64,000 nt of DNA from Mytilus galloprovincialis (lineage: Eukaryota; Mollusca; Bivalvia; Mytilida; Mytilidae): positions 35,995,102 to 36,059,101 of the forward strand of contig NC_134850.1 of assembly GCF_965363235.1 (NCBI RefSeq), in the 5' to 3' direction. Numbering within the stretch: the stretch's first letter is position 1; the number at the start of each line of letters is the position of its first letter. Under the pieces are notes generated by a model. That model was not told where the DNA came from. It saw only the letters and a list, made by a program, of their open reading frames with translations, and searched no databases. The position numbers were made by a program, and so were the translations under genes. Positions 24,701 to 36,539 of the stretch are shown in pieces.

Positions 24701-27700
24701 AAGGACGTTTGGTCAGCGCTTGTGCTAAATTTCTTGTGTCTTTTTTAGGTTTCATTATGGTTAAGAACTTATGATTTACCCTTTACCATAGATCTACTTA
24801 TTTATATTTATTCATAATAATACATGCATAATAAATGTTTAGAGTTCATACAAGCCAGACAAAGTATACAAGGAAAGAGCAGTTCATCGGGAACTGGGGA
24901 GGGATGTAAAGACAGACGCAGTTCAGATGATACTAGCAGTAAGTTATATAACAAAATATTGTATAATGCGTTTTTGATAATATCATTTAATCCGTTTTGG
25001 CGATGCAATGCCATAAGAAGTAGGTATTCGGAATCAATAAAGGCAACAGTAGTGTACCGATGTTCGAAAGTCATAAATCGATTGAGAAAAAGCAAATAGC
25101 TTAAAAAACTAAAACCGAGGGAAACTCATCACTTATAAGAGGAAAACAACGAAACAACAGAAACACTGAAGTGCAACAAAAAACAAAAGACAATACAACA
25201 CAAACGAACTATAAGATTACACTTGCCAAAACGCAAAGATTGGATAATGCAAAGTTTGTACGAAATAAATGCAACTTACAAATCACTGAAAAACAAACCA
25301 AATGAGTATGCCCACATTTTCCCCATAAGTTTTAAACAATATTGTTATTTCTCTTAAAAAGTTCAATGACTGTTTCATGTAATATTTTAAAATGCTTTGT
25401 TATTCTTCGATTGTGTAATGATGTCAGCATTTTGTTAGTTTCTGTTAAATGTAATCACGACTTTTATAGATACCTTATGATTAAGTGATTGCCTTTTCTA
25501 TAGATAAAAGTGTTATTTTGTAGAATGTATGTGCCCTCTAGATGTGTTTTGTTACTGTCCTTATTGGTTTGCTCTGTCATTAACTCTTAGATAACATTTA
25601 TTATTCATGTGCATTTCTATAAGATCTTGTTCACATATGTGAACTGATCTTCAAAGTGTTGGTTTTTTTTACAGTTGAAATCAAGACTTAAATATAAATA
25701 ACACTTTAATAAACGCTTTTCACAATTTACTATCATCATGAACGCTTAAACTAAATCATTTTAACCCAATGATGTATAACAACCTAACACAAAAAGAGTT
25801 ATGGACAACATGGACATATAAATTTCGCCACATTTACGTCGCGTCGTAACTACAATCCCCTTCCCTTTCATGATTGTGACTTACCGACTATTTACCGGAT
25901 TTGTTATAACATAAGCAACATGAAGGGTGCCACATGTGGAGCTTACCCTTCCGGAGCACCTGAGATCACTCCTAGTTTTCAGTGGGGTTCGTGTTGCTTA
26001 TTCTTTAGTTTTTTATGTTGTGTCATGTGTTCTATTGTTTGTCTGTTTGTCTTCTTTCATTTTTAGACAGGCGTTGTCATTTTATTTTCGATTTATGAGT
26101 TTGACTGTCCCTCTGGTATCTTTCGTCTCTCTTTTATCTTAGGTCGAGTTTACCTTAAGGAGATGGAACCTTAGTTTATTCGAGAATATCATTCTGAGAA
26201 TTAAAGAACAATGTGTTAAAAATCTTCGCAGTGCAGACGCACTAGCTACTAACTTCTACCTCGCGTACTAATATTGCACCAACAGTTAAATGATATAAAA
26301 ATGCATTTAATATTTCCAGCAGGTAAATCAAAACGTCGTCAACATACGTGGAGTACATCTAGCACTGATCTGTCGTCATCAAGGGAAGAGGTTCCTTTGG
26401 AAACAGGTAGGACAAACAAAAGTAACATAGCAATACGGTATTCTTATTAACCAATCCTATCTATATGTAGCTATACATAAATAACTGAATCAGCATAACT
26501 AAATTTCTAAAACTAAAGGTACTGTGAAAAGCTCACAAAATAATATCACTTGAAAAGTTTATAATTTGATAAGGGAAATACACAAAGTGAAAGTTTCGAC
26601 TATATAAGACTCATAACAGTTTTTGATTAACACTTTTAATTCCTACAATTCTCAAATTTGTCAATTTGCTTCATTAATGAAGAGGTTTTTGGGTTCCTAT
26701 CAATCATTGTCTTAAGTTTCTTTTTTTCTCTTAAGTTATTTTTTGTAATTTTGGTTTGCCTTTTCGTATGATATTGTTTGTTTTTATAGTGGGCTTATGA
26801 TTTTTGAATGTCTTATTTGTTTCTCAACTCTTTAAAAAATATATTTCAGCATCGATGGAGAGTAACATGACTAATGACCGTCCAATGACTGGCGGTATAT
26901 CATCTGTGCTAGGTGATGGCTGTACTTCGGGAAGTAGGTATAGCATAATGGAAGGGTTGTATTTTTCATAGACGTAAATAATCAAATATCTAATTGTTTC
27001 AGCTACGATTTTGTTTTGTAACGAATATTTGTGTTTTTGTACACTATGACATTCATTCCTGTAACTAGACAAAATTAATTTGCTATTTTTCATCAGAATT
27101 GGAATTAAAAATCATCAGCAAGATAATATAGAATAGAATAGAATATTTTCATTTCCCAAATTACAGGGCCCATAAAGGGCATCAAATCAGATACAATTGA
27201 TTTACATAATTGGTAACATCAACAAAAATAGTCACATGTAAATATATATTTAGTATATTTAATATATATAGGTACTTTGACTTATAAAAGTTTACTTTTA
27301 CAAATTATGACTTGGATGGAGAGTTGTCTCATTGGCACTTATATCACATCTTCTTATATATAAATAATGTAAATAGAATATATAAACTTAATACAATTTG
27401 CATCACTTTTTTTCAGTTATACATTTAATATTGTTTGAATAGAATGGTCATTTTGTTCAATATGATATATGTTATGCCTTAATTTACTTTCTTGTGCAAT
27501 TTATACCACCTCTCCATCAATCATGATATCTTTTATTAGATAGTAGTATATAGTATATATATTATTTCTTGTATAGGTTCAGTTTTAAACCTTAAAGGAG
27601 AAACGTTTATTTTTGGAGACCAGAAAACAATAAAAATAGCCAGTATAACTTACAACATACGACGAACTGAAGAGGAAGAAAATATACAACGTGAGCATGA

Positions 27701-30700
27701 GTTAACAACTATTTTATTTGTAATTACAAAACCAGCAACGGTCTACCTCACAAGATTCACATTATTTGCTTTATTTTGTTATAATATATAAACGAGTTGG
27801 CTATTAGTTTTCAAAACAAGACAATTAACTTGACTCACTTGGGAAAAGTTGCTTGTTATTTATCATAAAGTCTTTATCGTCACGCGATTTATTCCTAACT
27901 CATGATGGTGAAACCACAAAGATGCAAAATCACTTGCATGTTTATTCAAGCCAGATTTAAAATATATTCAGAGATCACAATAAACATACTAGTACCTGCA
28001 TTACATTCTCTATCACACGAATTTTTAAAAAGCAAGAACAAACATGATCACAAACACATTATAGCTGTAAAGAGTTATTGTAAAGTTCCTGTTTAATTTC
28101 AACAGGAAGGAAATATATAACCAAACTTGATAATAATCTGTAGGCAATATGGAAATAGTTCTGTTCGTTGAGTTTATTAAATTTTGTATAGCGAATGTGT
28201 CTTGCAGGGAATATTAGAATGAAACGTATGCAGCTAATTCTAACCATAGTGTAATGGTAATACCAAAAACCCTCATTAGGTACATTCGAGATCTTAATAT
28301 ACATAAAACATTCAAGAGCATTTAAACAAAACCGGCACGAGGTACGATTTTGCTAGGGGAAGTGAAAACCTTATTTTGATCACAATACAAAATATTATTG
28401 ATAAACTGAAAATTAAACATTGAATTTTGCATGCTACACTATGAATAGATGAATTTAGATATACAAAAAAACTTTTAAAAAATCTTATATTTCTGCTTTT
28501 GTAAACACAGAAAACCACATTACAGTTAATGTTCTAGACATTTTAGTCTCTTTATTCGACTCTATTATTCGATCAAATACTTTTGTAGGGGAAGAGTACT
28601 TTCTGAAGCAGTTCAACGCAGTAGAAGATTTATTTGTGGAAACTAGAGGTTATATTGATGCAGAGGAAAAACTCAATAAAAAACATCACGTGTTGATAAC
28701 AGGTTCATCAGGTGAAGGGAAGTCGTTTATAGCAATGAAGCTTGCGAATCAAAAGATGTCTGAAGGGTACAGTTTAAGGGAAGTTGACAACATTACACAG
28801 TGGAGAGAACAGGTTCAGTGGAGAAAGAAACAGGTTGTTTTGATCGATGATTTATTCGGGTTCACCTACTGTTCAGACAGAGATGATGATAATCAAAGAC
28901 TAATTACTAGTATTGGTATAATCTTCGATGATGAAATAAAAAATGAAGATTGTTTGTTCGTTATAATGACATGCAGAAAAAGCGTTCTGTCCAGAATCAT
29001 GGAATATCTCAAGTCAAATCAGGTACTTGATAAAACCAACATTGTCGACCTGTCGGATGTCGGGTTATTACCATCAGAACGTACTGAAATTCTCGACACT
29101 CATCTATCAAAATATAGAGCACACAAAACAATTTCAGCTGTAGAGAAGCAGAAAATAATAAATAGCAACTGTCCAATTGGCTATCCGAATTGTGTCCATA
29201 TGTTTACAAAGAACGATAAGCTTTTTGATAAAGGTACTGAATTCTTTACATCTCCCGTTGAATATGTAAGAAAAGAGATACATCGTTTACATAAGGCTGA
29301 TGCTGATGTATATGCTCTCCTAGTGTTCTTATTAATAAGGGATGGAGAAATCAAAGAGAGTACGCTTAACCGACTTTGTAGCGAAAGTGATGAATTTTAT
29401 TTACTTCAGAACATCGTTCATTTCCCAACTGTAAGACAGTTCACCACGCGCCTAAAATCAGCATTGAAAAGGGTTGATGATGCATTTATTTCCCAAGAAA
29501 GCATGACTATACAATTTACACACTCTTGTGTGTTAGAGGCCGTTTGTTTTTCTTTCAGTGAAACATTAGAACACGAGGCAATAAAATGGCTTCCATTTCA
29601 ATTCATTGTTAAGCGTGTCCGAACTACTGATTTTAAGAAATCAATTGATGATGAAGTTGTAACGATACGAGAGGCCGAGTACGAAAATCTTTCAGCAAGA
29701 TTTATCGAAGAAATTAAACGTGGAAACATCATTGAAGTCTGTAAACATCAAGCGTTTACAGTTCCACGGTTTGTGAATAGCTTTATTGTTCTGTTGGAAA
29801 GTTTAAGAAGAGATGATATAAACAGGCTTCGTTTTATTTTACAAGTCACTGAACAGGAAAATCATCAATTGGCATTGTTCAATGGATCTTTGTTATACTG
29901 GGCTTCTTCTCTCAATGCTTTACAACTTTGTTTATTGTTGCTTAGTCGCAAGTTCTATGACTGTGTTGAGGACAAATTTTGGGTTCGTATACAAGCATCA
30001 GCTGCATTTGTACCAGCCTGCTGGTATGGATTCCCGACTCACATTTTAAAGGATTTAGTTAATTTGATGGCAGACGTTAATAGTTCAATACATGAAAATA
30101 GAGTATCGCAAACTCATTTCTGTGACTGGTGTACGGTTCATGACAAAGAAGGAATGTCTGCTATACAAGCAACGGTCTTCGGTGAGAACCTACGTAAACA
30201 TGAAACATTGTTGTTTTTGCTTGATAACAAAGCTAAATTTAAAGCTAATTCAAATCACAGACCATTGGTGAGAGCAGTAAAAAATTTCGTGAACGATATG
30301 GAAAACTGTTCGTCGAATTCAGATAGTTCTTTGAAAACTATATCAACTTTACTTGATGGAGGAATAGACATCAACTGGAAAGATGCACATGACAGAACAG
30401 CAATTTGGTACTCTGTTGTTTATGACAATATTAATATTGCAAAATTATTAATATCAAAAGCTCACAATATTACAACCCAGTCGTTACTGCCGTTTTCAAA
30501 AAGTATAAGTATGGTTAATTTTTTGGAAGATCGAAATATCGATACAGATTTTATGCAAACAGACGGACATGGTAAAACATTGTTGCATAGAGTGCAACAT
30601 GAAAGTTTAATTCAGTATTTCATAAATAAAGGTTGTTCAATTGAGCAAAGAGATAAAGACGGACGAACTCCAATTTTTTATTCTAATAGTGTGGCCATAT

Positions 30701-33441
30701 GCAAGAAAATGTTAGAAATGGGCGATTCAATAAGACTTCAAGATTTTGATGGCAAGACAGTCCTTCATTTCATTAAAAACATCGAAATTATAGAATACAT
30801 TCTGCAGAGCTTTCCCGAGAAAGATGTACAGAGAGTATTAAACACAACTGACAAATGCAATCGAACCCCAATTTTTACTGCAACATCACTTGAAGTTATT
30901 CATTTGTTTGTAAAGTATAAAGCAAGCGTAAATTATCAAGTAAAGGAACACAGTATTAGTGAACAAGGTTACATGGTACCAGACGATCAACCAGGATCGA
31001 AAATATATGTCATACCAAGAGATTCAAAACCGTTTAAGGCTTCTTCAATTTACTGTGCCAACTATTTGAAGAGTCTTCCAAATATTAGCCCGAATTTACA
31101 AGACGATGACGTTGAAGAAATGGAATTTTTAACGAGTACATTATGTCCGACAATGTCATCGGAATCTTCCGAAACGAATGTCAGTACACAAGTTACTCGG
31201 GAAAGCACGGAATATGGCATAGAGTCGAGTGAAGAAGACACACGAAGGGAGCGATACACAATTGGTATGAAACTTGCTTTAAATGGGAAAATAACTAAGA
31301 CACTTGTTCAGGATTTAATTGACAGAGGGGCCGATTTTAGCCTCACAGATGACGAACAAAACACATTTTTTCATTACATGGTTTCCCCAGATCATAAAAT
31401 TACTGACACACCAGAATTAGTGAATATGGTATTAAATTCAATGACACCACAACAACAAAAGCGTATCATAAATCACCATAATTCTTCTGGAAACACAGTA
31501 CTGCATTTAGCTTGTTCTTGCACAGATGTTAATAAACTTCTCCATTCAAAAAGACATTCCCTTGTCAGTATCTTGTTAAATGCTGGTGCCGTGACTAATA
31601 CAGCAAATCATAATGGCGAAACGCCCTTACATTGTCTATTCAAATGTACATGCTCAGAAAAATTTGAAATCGGTAAACTGCTAAAGCAGAACACACAATT
31701 AGATCTCCAAGTATTCACTGAGAACCGATCAAAAGAAATTCCACTTCAAAGACTATGCTGTATACAGGACCAATCAAATCGTTTCACTAAAGATGCTCAA
31801 AACGTAATTAAACTATTGTACAATGTAGACTTTTTTAAAGACTTCTTCCTTAAACATATAGAATATTTTTTGACGAACTCTAACGTTTTGATAATTGAAA
31901 CTGTATATCAGTGTTGTCAAGAACTATCGCAAAGCGAAAAGGATTCGCTTGTCGATTTGTGTTCAAGCGATTCACACAAATTTAATGTAAGAACATGGAT
32001 AATATTGTCACTGATTAAAACAACAAACAAGAAAGATCTGCTAGCAAAGATGAACCTTCAAGATGACGATAAACATATCGTACTAACACATTGTATTTCA
32101 AAAATACAAGAAAAACACAGACGACTTTCAGTATTGAATTTATTACTTACCAATATACAAGACATCAATGAAAAAGATAGTGAAGACAGACCACTGCTCA
32201 TCAATGCACTAATTGCATGCCGATACCACAGAAACGATATGTATAGAGTAATTAAACTCTTTTTGAAATTTGGTGCTGATCCAAATATTAAAGATAATGA
32301 TGGATTATCTCCCTTTCACTACTGCATTATGTCAAGTTCGGGTGACGACTATGTTTTGAAGTGTATCAAACTTCTACAGGACAATAAAGCTAATTTAGAA
32401 GTAGGCCATCCATTGATTTTAGCTGTACAGGTAAACAGGTTACGAACAAGAACCATAAAATTTCTTCCGAGTATTGTTTCGCCTGATGAAAAAGATGAAA
32501 CGGGAAATGCCATACATCATTTAGTTGTGTCATATTCCAAATACGGACACAGTTTTCAAGTATCAACAACAACCTTAACAGCGCTTGTTGAACGGGGAGT
32601 TGATATTAATATGTACAACGATGATGGCGAAACACCTTTACATGTTGCTATGCGATTACAGGTCCAACCCCACGTTGTTATAGAAATGCTCAGAAACGGC
32701 GCTGACGTAAATAGAGAAAAACGAGAAACAGACATTTCAGTAGGATCAGAACCAATGGAAATAAGCGATTCTGTACAGGAAGAAGAAATGTTCAATGATC
32801 AAAACGGAAAATCATCCTTTCAGTACATGCTGGTATATTATAAACTTAACAGTCTTTCGGTTGTGCGTGAAATGTTAAAATACGGTGCAGATCCATTCCA
32901 AAAAGATACACAAGGACGAAATTCATTTCATATAATCTCTACTATGATCGCATCAGATTCGTTTAAAGTTCTGCTTTTACTTCTAAGTCATTTTGAAAAT
33001 TCCGAGGTTGATAAATGTATACCAGATAAATTAGGAAATACACCATTGCATTATGCGTGTTCCATTGGAGATATCGACGATGGATATTGTTCATCCTTGC
33101 GCGCTGCTGTTATCCGTATTCTGATAGCGAAAGGTTGGGACATTAATATGAGTAACAGTCTTGGCCAAACTCCGTTTCATCTACTGGTTCATCAATACCA
33201 TCAATTTACTAACAACTTGAAACCCGAAAAAGAAAGATGTTTACACAACATCGTAGCCATTATGAGTATTTTTCTTGCAAAACACGTTGATCTTTCAACA
33301 AAAGATGGAGACGGAAAATGCGTTCTGGATTATATTGATGCTTTGAGAATTAGTGAGTTAAAACATATGGTTAACAATACAAAACGTCCTGAGGAGTTAC
33401 TGAGATTTCAAGAATATACACTCAGTGACAGTCGTAACTGA
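18723..33441 (+). CDS. nSTAND3-type NTPase/ankyrin-repeat protein, paralogue 2 (eight coding exons)
   Basis: Predicted exons are 18723-18747, 20857-20919, 21147-21221, 24843-24938, 26323-26406, 26850-26933, 27577-27690 and 28589-33441. All junctions are phase 1 and the total (5394 bases) gives an open frame of 1797 residues. Exons 4-8 correspond in order to exons 2-6 of paralogue 1; exons 2 and 3 have no counterpart there and are less certain (the donor after exon 2, 'gtgctg', is weak). The N-terminus is Ser-rich and charged, with no signal peptide or membrane segment. Intron 3 carries a broken Penelope-like retroelement. The two genes lie head to tail about 3.4 kb apart and clearly arose by tandem duplication of the whole gene, since exon order and not only the long exon is preserved. 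Confidence 0.78.
19600..19918 (+). repeat. Family D dispersed repeat (about 300 bp) in intron 1
   Basis: The order is 'gtttgcacctgtcctaa', 'gatgttcagtagt', 'tagcttgctgtacagtgtga', 'ctttgacctgtaatggttta', 'tgacttggatgga' and 'gttgtctcattgacactcat'. Matching copies are at 36540-36870 and 52195-52410, with an end fragment at 27290-27360. Confidence 0.75.
20857..20919 (+). CDS. Possible exon 2 of paralogue 2
   Basis: The acceptor 'tttgtttcag' is strong and the 63-base frame encodes a Lys-rich peptide (LLKSKKRSMSPIEKDKDYKK). The donor 'ggtgctg' is poor. The phase agrees with the flanking exons. The basic cluster KSKKR could act as a nuclear-localisation-type patch, but this is only a suggestion. 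Confidence 0.5.
21147..21221 (+). CDS. Possible exon 3 of paralogue 2
   Basis: Borders are 'tttttctttag' and 'gtattt'; 75 bases, phase 1-1, encoding CNDTEPQCSNSMEESTFKSP. The composition matches the other Ser-rich N-terminal exons. No counterpart is seen in paralogue 1. Confidence 0.55.
21415..23565 (+). mobile_element. Penelope-like retroelement, broken, in intron 3 of paralogue 2
   Basis: Reverse-transcriptase motifs are readable in order: a VFVPADKAANN block, YWLPKLHKTP, DFSSLYTTLP, GIPMGTNCAPLIADL and RYLDDILALN, then a C-terminal RT region up to about 22796. This motif set (DKA block, LPKLHK, GxPMG, YxDD) is characteristic of Penelope-like elements. I see no GIY-YIG endonuclease. The reading frame is interrupted in several places, so the copy is not functional. 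A non-coding 3' region runs to about 23565 and ends in a block repeated alone at 5195, 40910, 43355 and 48680, which marks those as 5'-truncated relatives. The 5' border is unclear. Confidence 0.75.
23385..23562 (+). repeat. 3' tail block of the Penelope-like element
   Basis: This block ('actgaactagtatatatttg', 'ggggccagttgaagg', 'ggtcgggttgttgtctcttt', 'ccccatttccattc') is the reference for the solo tails found elsewhere in the window. Here it is joined to the RT coding region, which ties the solo tails to this family. Confidence 0.65.
23690..23875 (+). repeat. Family G dispersed repeat fragment
   Basis: It contains 'gagcgagaccggttcgccga' and 'ggtaaagcgcg', resembling 'gaacgcgaccgggtgcaccg' and 'gggaaagcttcccc' at 15840-15890. 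It is unusually GC-rich for this window. Confidence 0.45.
24843..24938 (+). CDS. Exon 4 of NTPase/ankyrin paralogue 2
   Basis: Borders are 'aaatgtttag' and 'gtaagt' (strong donor); 96 bases, phase 1-1. It encodes a Gln/Ser/Gly-rich peptide with SSSSGTGEGCKDRRSSDD, comparable to exon 2 of paralogue 1. Confidence 0.7.
25035..25240 (+). repeat. Family E dispersed repeat
   Basis: It begins with 'aaaggcaacagtagtgtacc' and continues 'cataaatcgattgagaaaa' and 'gagggaaactcatcacttat'. A second direct copy lies at 56205-56480 and a reversed one at 46490-46640. Confidence 0.7.
25905..26150 (-). repeat. Family F dispersed repeat, reversed copy
   Basis: It begins with 'cataagcaacatgaagggtg' and contains 'gcttacccttccggagcacc', the reverse complement of the end at 9370-9410. 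The far end, with 'gacaggcgttgtcattttat' and 'tttcgtctctctttt', recurs in part at 33585-33660. Confidence 0.6.
26323..26406 (+). CDS. Exon 5 of NTPase/ankyrin paralogue 2
   Basis: 84 bases, phase 1-1, donor 'gtagga'. The encoded WSTSSTDLSSSREEVPLET matches exon 3 of paralogue 1. The acceptor is a tandem 'ccagcag', so a start at 26320 adding one codon is equally in frame. Confidence 0.75.
26850..26933 (+). CDS. Exon 6 of NTPase/ankyrin paralogue 2
   Basis: Borders are 'atatttcag' and 'gtaggt'; 84 bases, phase 1-1. It encodes a Met/Gly-rich peptide with MTGGISSVLGDGCTSG and corresponds by rank and phase to exon 4 of paralogue 1. Confidence 0.65.
27577..27690 (+). CDS. Exon 7 of NTPase/ankyrin paralogue 2
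   Basis: Borders are 'tcttgtatag' and 'gtgagc'; 114 bases, phase 1-1. It encodes LNLKGETFIFGDQKTIKIA followed by a charged RRTEEEENIQ linker, as in exon 5 of paralogue 1 but seven residues longer. Confidence 0.75.
28589..33441 (+). CDS. Main exon of paralogue 2: NTPase with intact Walker A, then ankyrin repeats
   Basis: Residue numbers refer to the 1797-residue protein. The Walker A loop GSSGEGKS has its lysine at 225; Walker B VLIDDLFG and a TCR sensor motif follow, then GYPNCVHMF. The layout is the same as in paralogue 1: a helical region with an HFCDWCTVH cluster (690-698), ankyrin block one (about 765-965), a Ser/Glu-rich linker (about 966-1070) and ankyrin block two to about 1780. The two exons align along their whole length, with long identical stretches such as VDINMYNDDGETPLHVAM. 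Conservation is lowest in the linker and after the last GADVN. The catalytic residues expected for ATP binding are all present, so this copy is the better candidate for an active STAND switch. Confidence 0.9.
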
Positions 33442-35035
33442 TGGATTGTATTATCTTAACACCAGTGTCACATTTTATTTTGGAAGCTTGTTATCGTTGT
33501 TGAGACTTCCATAATTAAGGAAATGTTTTTCTTAAAAAAAAAAAAAAAAATATTAATGTGATTGTTAACTTTTGCATTGTTTTTTTTAGCCATGGCGTTG
33601 TTAGTTTATTTTCGATCTATGAATTTGAATTTCTCTCTGGTTTCGTTCCCCTCCCTTTTTTTATACCAGACCTTTACATAAGTAAGTTCTGTAACAATGA
33701 TCGAGCTCTTTCTAGAATTTGTATACCTGTAGAATATAAAGGCTAATCAATTGTCAGCTTTAGACACTTTAAACACTCTAACAAGTAAAACTGTATCTTT
33801 TCTAACATTAGGAATTGAAATTCAAATAACATTTTGCAATTTTTGAACTTGCTTTAGGTTTATTTGTAAAATTGTTCGATTTCACTCACATATTTTATTT
33901 TTATTTTGCTGTTGGTTTATTTCATTTACCTGGTTAGTTAATTTGAATCAGGGATTATCAAACATAAAACAAATCATGTATATATGAAAAAGCAGCATGA
34001 ACGTGTTATTCAGCTTTAATTTAAGAAATTAATAATATGATATGGAATATGTGAAAATATTGGCTACTTCACAAACAGTCATTTAAATTGAGGGCAGAAG
34101 TCTATCATTTTATTTCCATATGTCCTTTTCTTTTAGAATTGTTATTTCTTAACGTAATTATGTTGTTTTGTTTTTGTGTTTTTTTAAGTTTTCTCTCATA
34201 AACTAATTATGTCTATATGACAACAAACATATAATTGAAGTATATAGAATTGAATCTTTTGTGCTGTCAATAGAGAGAGAATGATTAACTGGTTTTTGGC
34301 TTTCCAATCATCGGGCCTAAAACTTTCTAATATAAGATGATTTTGTTTTGTTATAGGACTCATTTTTTCAGACAATAAAATCTACTCAATTATAGCAGAA
34401 AAAAATAATAGAAAGGCAAAAAATGCGAAGCGAGGAAATTATTAAAAAATAAACCGAAAAAGTATACCAATGTTCTATATACTATGTGTAAGCTAATCAA
34501 GGTTTGTAACCCCTCGTGTCGTTACTTTTGGGTACTATGCGCTTTTAAACCTTTCAAAAAGCTTTAAAGTTCACAAGAGAAATCATTAACTTATTACATC
34601 ACAATAGATAAGATATTAAGATATAGTGTTAAATACAATAACAATTAGCGATGTTTGTAGTAATCAATCGGTGCAGGTGTATTTTTGAAAATAAAACAAT
34701 CATTTTGCTATAAAACCAGGCTGAATCCACCATTTTCTATATTTAAGAATGCATGTACCAAGTCAGGAATATGACAGATGTTGTCCATTCGTTTGATGTG
34801 TTTTATCATTTGAATTTGCCATTTGATTAGGGTCTTTCCGTTTTGAATTTTGCTCGAAGTTCAGTATTTTTGTGATTTTACTTTTCACTTTCTGTATTGT
34901 TCAAGGTCACTGGCACTGTTTACTGACAATTTAATGTCGAGGTCACTATTCAATAGTGATATGCAACTACTTACTACACACCATAGAGATAAGGAATTGT
35001 CTGAACAATTTTTGTCGTTGTTTAGACTATCAAAA
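33442..35035. other. Intergenic between the NTPase/ankyrin gene and the C1q array
   Basis: No gene supported. A run of about 17 A lies at 33534-33550, a family F fragment at 33585-33665, and a reversed family C copy at 34725-34895. The part from about 34340 to 34700 matches two other places in the C1q array (40240-40690, 47340-47890) and is the distal 5' flank of the C1q unit. Confidence 0.6.
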
Positions 35036-36414
35036 ATGAGAGTAACAAAAATCTTTTTAGTTTTGGCGGTCTCAGTTTGTCGAATGACTGTTTTTTGTTT
35101 TAACATAAACGATGGATTGTCAAAATCACCTCTAGATATGTCCGAGATTGTGGCGAAAATATTGGACGACAACCAATTCTTTAAATCACAGTTTAAAATT
35201 ATGTCAGACGAAATGGAGCAATATAAATCAAGGATTAACATACTAGAAAATGAACTTGCATTTACTAACCGTGATCTTGAATTAACGAAGCAGAATGCAA
35301 AAGATACCAATAATCGAGTAAAATTGTTAGAACGCGAACTTCTGTTAACAAAGGAAATGTCTAAAACAAGTGCTGAAATCCCAACGTTTGATAAAGACGA
35401 TTTAATGAGTCCTTCCCATTCTAAAAGAATACGTACCAACGTGAAAAATAGAAGTGATGACGGATACGAAAAAGATGCGATGTACCAAGAATTCAATATG
35501 CCTGACAATAGTGAAATTTCAAAGGAGGTTAAGCGGATATTGCGTAAGTCCTTGTAATTAATTTCGTGTTATGGAATATTACTTTTGTATATATTGTTAA
35601 GACAAATTTTAAGGGATGTTCAGTATATGCATAATGATATATTGATGGGTCACATTATACCTATTATATAGTCTCGAAATTATAGACCTTATATCTTTTC
35701 ATAAAGGAAAAACTCATCCAAAAAATGTGTTTCACTATTTGGCATATACGATAACATTAAACATTAATTTAGAAATTAACATTTAAAAAAAAGATTATTT
35801 TAGAATGCCAAACAGTTTTAATTGAACCTTTACGGACTTATTTTATGTATTCAAATGTATCAGGACTTCCGAATACAATATGTGGATATAAAATTACACT
35901 TAATTGAAGACTTCAGTTCTGCCAAACACACCATACCCGAAGAGAACATTTGCCACACATCATTAAGACATATTTTAATAATTTTATTTCAGTTGATCGC
36001 GGCTTACCGCCTGTTGTTGCATTTTCTTCCACAATGGACAGCCACAAAGAAAACTTAGGAATTGGACAAACTGTTTTGTTTGAGCACGTTATAACTAATA
36101 TTGGAGGTGGATTTGACCAAAACACCGGTACTTTTAAAGCGCCAACTGCTGGTGTTTATCATTTTGACGTCATCATAATGAGCCATTACGGAGAGGACAT
36201 GGAAACCGAAATAGTTAAAAATGGACAAACTCTTGTCAGACTGTACTCCGGTAATGGTGATACTTATGGTGTTGGCATGCAGGCGATAGTAGTCCAGATG
36301 AATGCAGGAGATGATGTTTGGATTAGAGTTACTGACTATCCACCTATTAATAACGGGAATGTTCGTGTTTTTGGAAGTCACTGGTCATCATTCTCTGGAT
36401 TCTTACTTCAATAA
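35036..36414 (+). CDS. Secreted coiled-coil C1q-domain protein, copy 1 (two exons)
   Basis: Exon 1 is 35036-35543 (donor 'gtaagt', phase 1) and exon 2 is 35993-36414 (acceptor 'tttatttcag'). The joined frame gives 309 residues. Residues 1 to about 22 form a signal peptide (MRVTKIFLVLAVSVC), about 40-110 a heptad-rich coiled coil (LENELAFTNRDLELTKQ), then a polar hinge and a C-terminal C1q globular domain starting at PPVVAFSS. C1q signatures include FKAPTAGVYHFDV, VVQMNAGDDVWIRV and SSFSGFLLQ. The coiled coil replaces collagen as the likely trimerisation region. The family serves as secreted pattern-recognition, lectin-like proteins in bivalve haemolymph; the ligand cannot be read from sequence. 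The start was chosen for the signal peptide and the match to copies 2 and 4, although the frame is open further upstream. Confidence 0.88.
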
Positions 36415-36415
36415 A
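36410..36415 (+). terminator. AATAAA overlapping the C1q copy 1 stop codon
   Basis: The last codons CAA TAA are followed by A, so the hexamer contains the stop codon. A GT-rich stretch follows at about 36424-36447, as expected downstream of a cleavage site, which implies a 3' UTR of only some 15-25 bases. Confidence 0.55.
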
Positions 36416-36539
36416 TGAACTATAGTGTGTTACTTTACGTGTTTTGATTGAGTTAAGCCTTCCAATTGATATTTTATCGTGTGTTTTTCTATGTTGTGAT
36501 GTTATGCTATTGTTTCAGAAAAAGGGAGAAGGTTTGGTA

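Noticed and set aside
34885-35508. 207-codon open frame on the minus strand
   Set aside because: It is antisense to C1q exon 1, whose sense frame has signal peptide, coiled coil and matching paralogues.
36055-36381. Minus-strand open frame over the C1q exon (also 50587-50943)
   Set aside because: Shadow of the conserved C1q domain; seen in two copies only because the sense strand is conserved.
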